Below are positions 14,011 through 18,100 of a DNA stretch of 18,100 bases, piece after piece. The stretch spans positions 1-18,100 of the forward strand of contig CAZGYJ010000050.1 of the NCBI GenBank assembly GCA_964530345.1, given 5' to 3'. The position numbers and the translations under genes were made by a program. Below the pieces are notes generated by a model, which did no database searches, was not told where the DNA came from, and saw nothing but the letters and a program-made list of their open reading frames with translations. The first letter of the stretch is position 1. Each line of letters starts with the position of its first letter. This DNA comes from JALSJK01 sp964530345. GTDB taxonomy: Bacteria; Pseudomonadota; Gammaproteobacteria; Methylococcales; Methylomonadaceae.

Positions 14011-17000
14011 ATGAAGAAAAAAAATCAACATCCTTGCCAATGGAAAATTCCCGTCTGTATAGAAGAGCTAGAGCCACGCCTGCTTTTCTCTGGTGGTATT
14101 GAAGGCTTAATTATGGATGATCAATGGTTGGATGAAAGCAATGACAGTGAAGTCAACGCAGGAAATAGTGAAGCTGAAAGTGACCAAGATAATTCAACTA
14201 AAAACCAGATTATTACTTCTGAAGTCAGGGAGCTGGTATTTGTTGATACTGATGTGGATAATTACCAACAATTGTTAAATGATATCCTTTCTCAGGGAAA
14301 TCAAGATCGAAATATAGAAGTTGTTCTACTGAATAATGAAAGTGACGGAATCGAACAAATTTCTGAAGCTCTAGCAGGCTATGACAGTCTGGATGCGGTG
14401 CATTTAATATCTCACGGTAGTGATGGCAGTGTGGAAGTGGGAAATACTTATCTTGATACAGAATCGCTTAACAGCAATCTGTTGTCGATTAGCGAATGGG
14501 GAAATGCTTTTTCTGAAAATGGTGATTTTCTGATTTATGGTTGTAATCTGGCGGCGACTGAAGAAGGCCAAGGTCTGATTGAATCATTAAGTACACTCAC
14601 TCAAACTGATGTGGCCGCTTCGGATGATTTGACGGGTAATACAGCTAGGGGCGGAGATTGGGAACTGGAATTTTCTACGGGAATTATAAAAACCCCAATA
14701 GTTGTTTCTGAACAAACTCAACAGGAATGGAATGGGTTATTGACAGAAACTATTTATACTTCTTTAGAAACTAATACCAACGACTTTGAACTAAAGGATA
14801 CGGATCCTGCAGGTCAGACTTTTACTTACACGAGTGGTAATGGGTCATATGATGTTAATCGTCTTAGCCTCAATTTATACGAAAATTCTGCAGCAACTCA
14901 GACCATTACGGTATCTCTACGAGACAGTTGGAATGGAATAATACTCGGAAGTAATACTCTTTCTTCCGACAATCTAAGCACTAGTTTTGCGTGGTACAAC
15001 TTTGATTTTTCTGATGCCACCTTGACAGATGGAGCAACTTACACAATTCAAATTGAGGTAACCGGTACAGGTGGTGTTTTTTTTGGAATAGATGATAATG
15101 CTGGGTTTCCAGGTGGTAACCAACTGGATAAATCGGGAAATATAGATACTGGCAAGGATATAAACTTTCGTGTTAGCCAAGTTGGAGTGAATAATGGAGC
15201 GCCAACCAATATTACATTTAGCCAGACAACACCCGTAGCAATTACCAATCCAGGTTTTGAAACACAAATATTAGCGGATGACAATTGGACGTCTTCAATA
15301 ANNNNNNNNNNNNNNNNNNNNNNNNNNNNNNNNNNNNNNNNNNNNNNNNNNNNNNNNNNNNNNNNNNNNNNNNNNNNNNNNNNNNNNNNNNNNNNNNNNN
15401 NAATCCAGGTTTTGAAACACAAATATTAGCGGATGACAATTGGACGTCTTCAATAACTGGGTGGAACATTGTTGGGGATGCAGGAGTATGGAATGCTACT
15501 TCGTCGTCTTATCAAAATGAAGCGCCAGAAGGTGAGAATATTGCTTATCTTGATGAGTCAGCATCAGGAAATACCTTCTCACAAGTGTTGTCAGAAACGT
15601 TCCAGGCTAATCGAAGTTATACACTCAGTGCGCTGATCGGAGATGAGATAGATGGCTACGACCCAACGGGCTGGCAAATGCGTCTTTATGCTGGCACTCA
15701 ACTTTTGGGCTTTGTAGATAACAGTAACGTTAATCCTGCAGAAGGTGAATTTAAAAAAGCTTCTCTTTATCTCAGCGCAGATATGTTAGCAGTTTACTCA
15801 GCAGAATATGGCCAAGCGTTAAAGATTGAATTTTACAACCAGGGTAATACTTCTGGTGAGGATATCCATATTGACGATGTACAACTCGAATACGCTGCCA
15901 TCAGCGTCAACGAGAACGCGGCCAATGGGAACGTGGTTGCCAATGTTGCCAGTGTTGCCGATCCGGATGCAGGAGATACCCATACCTATTCATTAGTAAA
16001 TGATGCTGGTGGAAGATTCGCAATTAATCCTGATACAGGTGTTATTAGTGTAGCCAATAGTGCCTTGCTGGATTATGAAACTAATAAAAGTCATAACATT
16101 ACTGTAAGAGCAGTAGATTCAGGGGGGTTATTTTACGATAAATTAGTAACTGTACAAGTTAATAATATAAATGAGGCGCCGACTGACTTAATGGAATCGG
16201 GCGCTCTTTATCAGGGGGGGAGTTGGGGCGGGATTTCCGTACCCTCGCTGTCGCTGGATGATAGAGCAGAGTTTACCGTAGAAATGGAAATTAATCCCGC
16301 CCGTATCGATTCCAGTGGCGCCTCATATGAATTGGTTGGTCAGTACAATACATGGAACCAAAATGGATTTTATCTGAATATAAAAGATGGAAAATTCAAT
16401 TATAAACAATATGATAGTACAAATGGCATAGCGACGGTAAGAAGCTCCGGGAATGAGTTGGCGATCAATACTTGGCAAACCGTCACTTTGACGCGGGATT
16501 CCAGTGATACGGTGACGATTTATCTGAACGGTATTGAAGTCGTGTCACAAACAGGAGTTGCAAATATAGTTGATTCAACGGGGACGCTTCAATTTTTATC
16601 AACATTTGAAGGTGATGTCAGGGAAATCAGGGTTTTTGATAACGCATTGTCAAGTGTGCAGGTCACTTCAAGTCTGAATGCAAATTATACAGGCAATGAG
16701 GCGGGGCTGTTGCTGCTTTTTGATTTTGAAACTGGTGCTGGCGTAACTGTGACTGACAAAAATACACCGTCCAGCAATGGAGTTATCCAAAACCATTCAG
16801 ATTCAAAGTGGATCAATATCAAAAAAATTAAGGAAAACAGCACAGCAGGGACAGTTGTGGGGTTGCTTTCTGCTGTTGATCCTGATGCTGGAGATACTTT
16901 AATGTACTCAATCCAGAGCGACCCCTCCAATAACTTTGAAATCGTTGGCCGCGAAGTGCGAGTCAAGACGGGAGCGACACTGGATTTCGAGACCGCCGCA

Positions 17001-18100
17001 AACCACACCTTCCAGATTCGAGTTACCGATTCAGGCGGGTTGACCTATGATAAATGGGTTACCATCGATGTATTGGATGTCAATGAAACCTCACCCGTCA
17101 ACACCACCCCGGCTACGGCTACGACAGATGAAGATACTGCACTGATCTTTAATGATGCCAATTCTAACAAGATTTCAATCACCGATGATAAAAATGAATG
17201 GCTTGATGTTGAAGTCAAAGTCAACAATGGCGCACTTTTCCTATCCGGTGCGGGGGGGGCGACGGTTACCAATAATGGCACTGCCAGCGTGACACTGTCG
17301 GGAACTGTCGAGAATATCAATCTGGCGCTGGATGGACTCCAATACAGCCCGATAGCCAATTTTAATGGGTCGGATACGCTGACCATTACGTCCAATGATG
17401 CTATCTTGCTGGCGCTGGATTTTGATTCAAACCTGAAAGGCTTTTACCCATTTGTCAGTACGGATCCAGGCAATAATCGCGTCACGGGTCCGGATGGCGT
17501 GTTAAACGGAAATGCCTCAATTGTCGCTGATGCGGCAAGAGACGATGTGCTTAGTCTGGATGGGGATGATGATTACCTGGATATTTCCGGTACATTGTTC
17601 GGCTCCCCATCAAATATCACGCTTTCTGCATGGGTTAACTACACCACCATTGATACCTTTGGAAGTGACTTTATCTCTCTAGGCAACAATGTTATCTTGC
17701 GCGAAGACACTGGCAATGGTGGTGTTTCCGGAGCTTTCTATAACGGAACAAGCTGGCAATATACCAGCAGCAACACTAGCCTGAATAACGGAAATTGGCA
17801 TCATGTTGCGTATAGCTTAGACGATACAGCCAATATCCAAGCGCTTTATATCGATGGCATCCTCGTTGCTAGTGGCAATGACTCCTCATCAATAGTCTAT
17901 AGCCAAGGTTCAAATACCCGCATCGGAGCCAACGCCAGCGATTTGGACAATGATTTTGACTTTACTGGGCGAATCGATGACGTACGTATATATGATCGTG
18001 CTCTCTCCGCAACCGAGATTGCCGAATTGGCGGGTGCGCCGGTAACTATTACCGATACTTCCACAGTCGCCGTCACAGTGAATGCGGTTAATGATGCGCC
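14011..18100 (+). CDS. Giant LEPR-XLL / DUF4347 / cadherin / LamG surface protein (partial at 3' end, interrupted by false gap)
   Basis: This is a very large predicted exported or adhesin-type protein, open at the window end. After removing the false gap and one 55-base copy, 1311 codons are uninterrupted. The N-terminus is basic, lacks a Sec-type hydrophobic core and carries LEPRLLFSGG (20-29), the LEPR-XLL signature. An acidic linker (~33-70) leads to DUF4347 (~72-243) with HLISHGSDGS (131-140) and IYGCNLA (175-181). Next are a jelly-roll-like domain (~245-395), an NPGFE-type carbohydrate-binding-like domain (~413-575), cadherin repeat 1 (~578-675: DPDAGDT, LDYET, NNINEAP), LamG 1 (~676-882), cadherin repeat 2 (~884-978) and an Ig-like repeat interrupted by LamG 2 (17403-18035), which resumes with VAVTVNAVNDAP. 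The start has AAGG two bases from ATG, rather close. Calcium-dependent adhesion is likely from the domains. It is probably the cargo of the upstream genes (inference). Confidence 0.85.
15247..15301 (+). repeat. Left copy of 55-base duplication flanking the N gap
   Basis: These 55 bases, starting AATCCAGGTTTTGAAACACA and ending GACGTCTTCAATAA, recur exactly at 15402-15456. They encode the NPGFE segment of the second carbohydrate-binding-like domain. The repeat abuts the N run on both sides, the pattern left by contig ends that share a k-mer overlap. Confidence 0.95.
15302..15401. other. 100-N scaffold gap (assembly artefact)
   Basis: Exactly 100 N's, the conventional placeholder for a gap of unknown size. 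Read literally it shifts the frame and creates a false stop at 15427-15429. Collapsing gap plus one flanking copy (155 bases) restores the same reading frame on both sides, so no sequence need be missing here. Confidence 0.95.
15402..15456 (+). repeat. Right copy of 55-base duplication flanking the N gap
   Basis: Identical to 15247-15301. After this copy the frame reads TGWNIVGDAGVWNATSSSYQ, a natural continuation of the domain begun left of the gap. This supports an overlap of the two contigs rather than a true tandem duplication. Confidence 0.95.

Noticed and set aside
14011..15429. A complete 472-codon gene ending at 15429
   Set aside because: The stop arises only because the N gap plus the duplicated 55 bases shifts the frame. 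Collapsing them gives a continuous frame to the window end.
15247..15456. True tandem duplication or insertion at the repeat
   Set aside because: Exact identity, exact 55-base length and abutment to a 100-N placeholder fit a contig overlap much better.
15048..15469. Minus-strand ORFs overlapping the N gap
   Set aside because: They run through N's and are antisense to a well-supported domain; no family resemblance.
16685..17395. Minus-strand ORFs of 107 and 116 codons
   Set aside because: They lie opposite LamG, cadherin and Ig-like coding sequence whose frame is uninterrupted; Ser/Val-rich composition is typical of antisense shadows of Thr/Asp-rich repeats.
1..18100. CRISPR array, tRNA or rRNA genes, transposase genes
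   Set aside because: No regular short repeat-spacer pattern, no cloverleaf-like segment or rRNA signature, and no transposase motifs were seen on either strand.

Overview
The window looks like a piece of a short-read assembly from a gammaproteobacterial methanotroph or methylotroph (inference). The lineage call rests on a minus-strand serine-cycle trio (malyl-CoA lyase, malate-CoA ligase large and small subunits) that closely resembles the Methylobacterium-type enzymes, on a Pseudomonas-like REP palindrome, and on an AT-rich plus-strand operon of gammaproteobacterial style. No rRNA, tRNA, CRISPR array or transposase gene is visible.

Layout: positions 3-68 hold what is probably the C-terminus of a plus-strand gene, followed by a perfect 22-bp-stem REP/REPIN-like hairpin (92-145) that separates it from the convergent serine-cycle operon. 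That operon (3267 down to 201) runs mcl, mtkA, mtkB; all three genes start with non-ATG codons behind recognisable Shine-Dalgarno sequences. The 423-bp divergent intergenic region (3268-3690) contains a ~161-bp imperfect palindrome of MITE-like appearance.

From 3691 to 13925 seven tightly packed plus-strand genes form one apparent operon: two tandem HDOD-domain paralogues, a GAF-GAF-transmembrane-HlyD protein, a PqqD-like/M50 metalloprotease/HlyD fusion, a shortened SecA-like ATPase, a classical HlyD/RND-type periplasmic adaptor, and a PAS-GGDEF diguanylate cyclase. Most junctions are short gaps or 4-17 base overlaps. Immediately downstream, at 14011, a very large gene begins. Its product starts with a LEPR-XLL type N-terminus and a DUF4347 domain with a caspase/CHAT-like His/Cys pattern, followed by jelly-roll, cadherin, LamG and Ig-like modules. 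It is still open at the window end.

My reading is that the operon encodes a dedicated, signal-controlled export and processing apparatus (SecA-like motor, membrane metalloprotease, three adaptor modules) for the giant surface protein encoded next to it. The two HDOD proteins, the GAF domains and the diguanylate cyclase would supply regulation. No ABC exporter ATPase and no TolC-like outer-membrane channel is encoded here, so any such partner must lie elsewhere.

The 100-N gap at 15302-15401 is an assembly artefact: it is flanked by an exact 55-base duplication, and collapsing gap plus one copy (155 bases) restores one uninterrupted reading frame from 14011 to the end of the window (at least 1311 codons).
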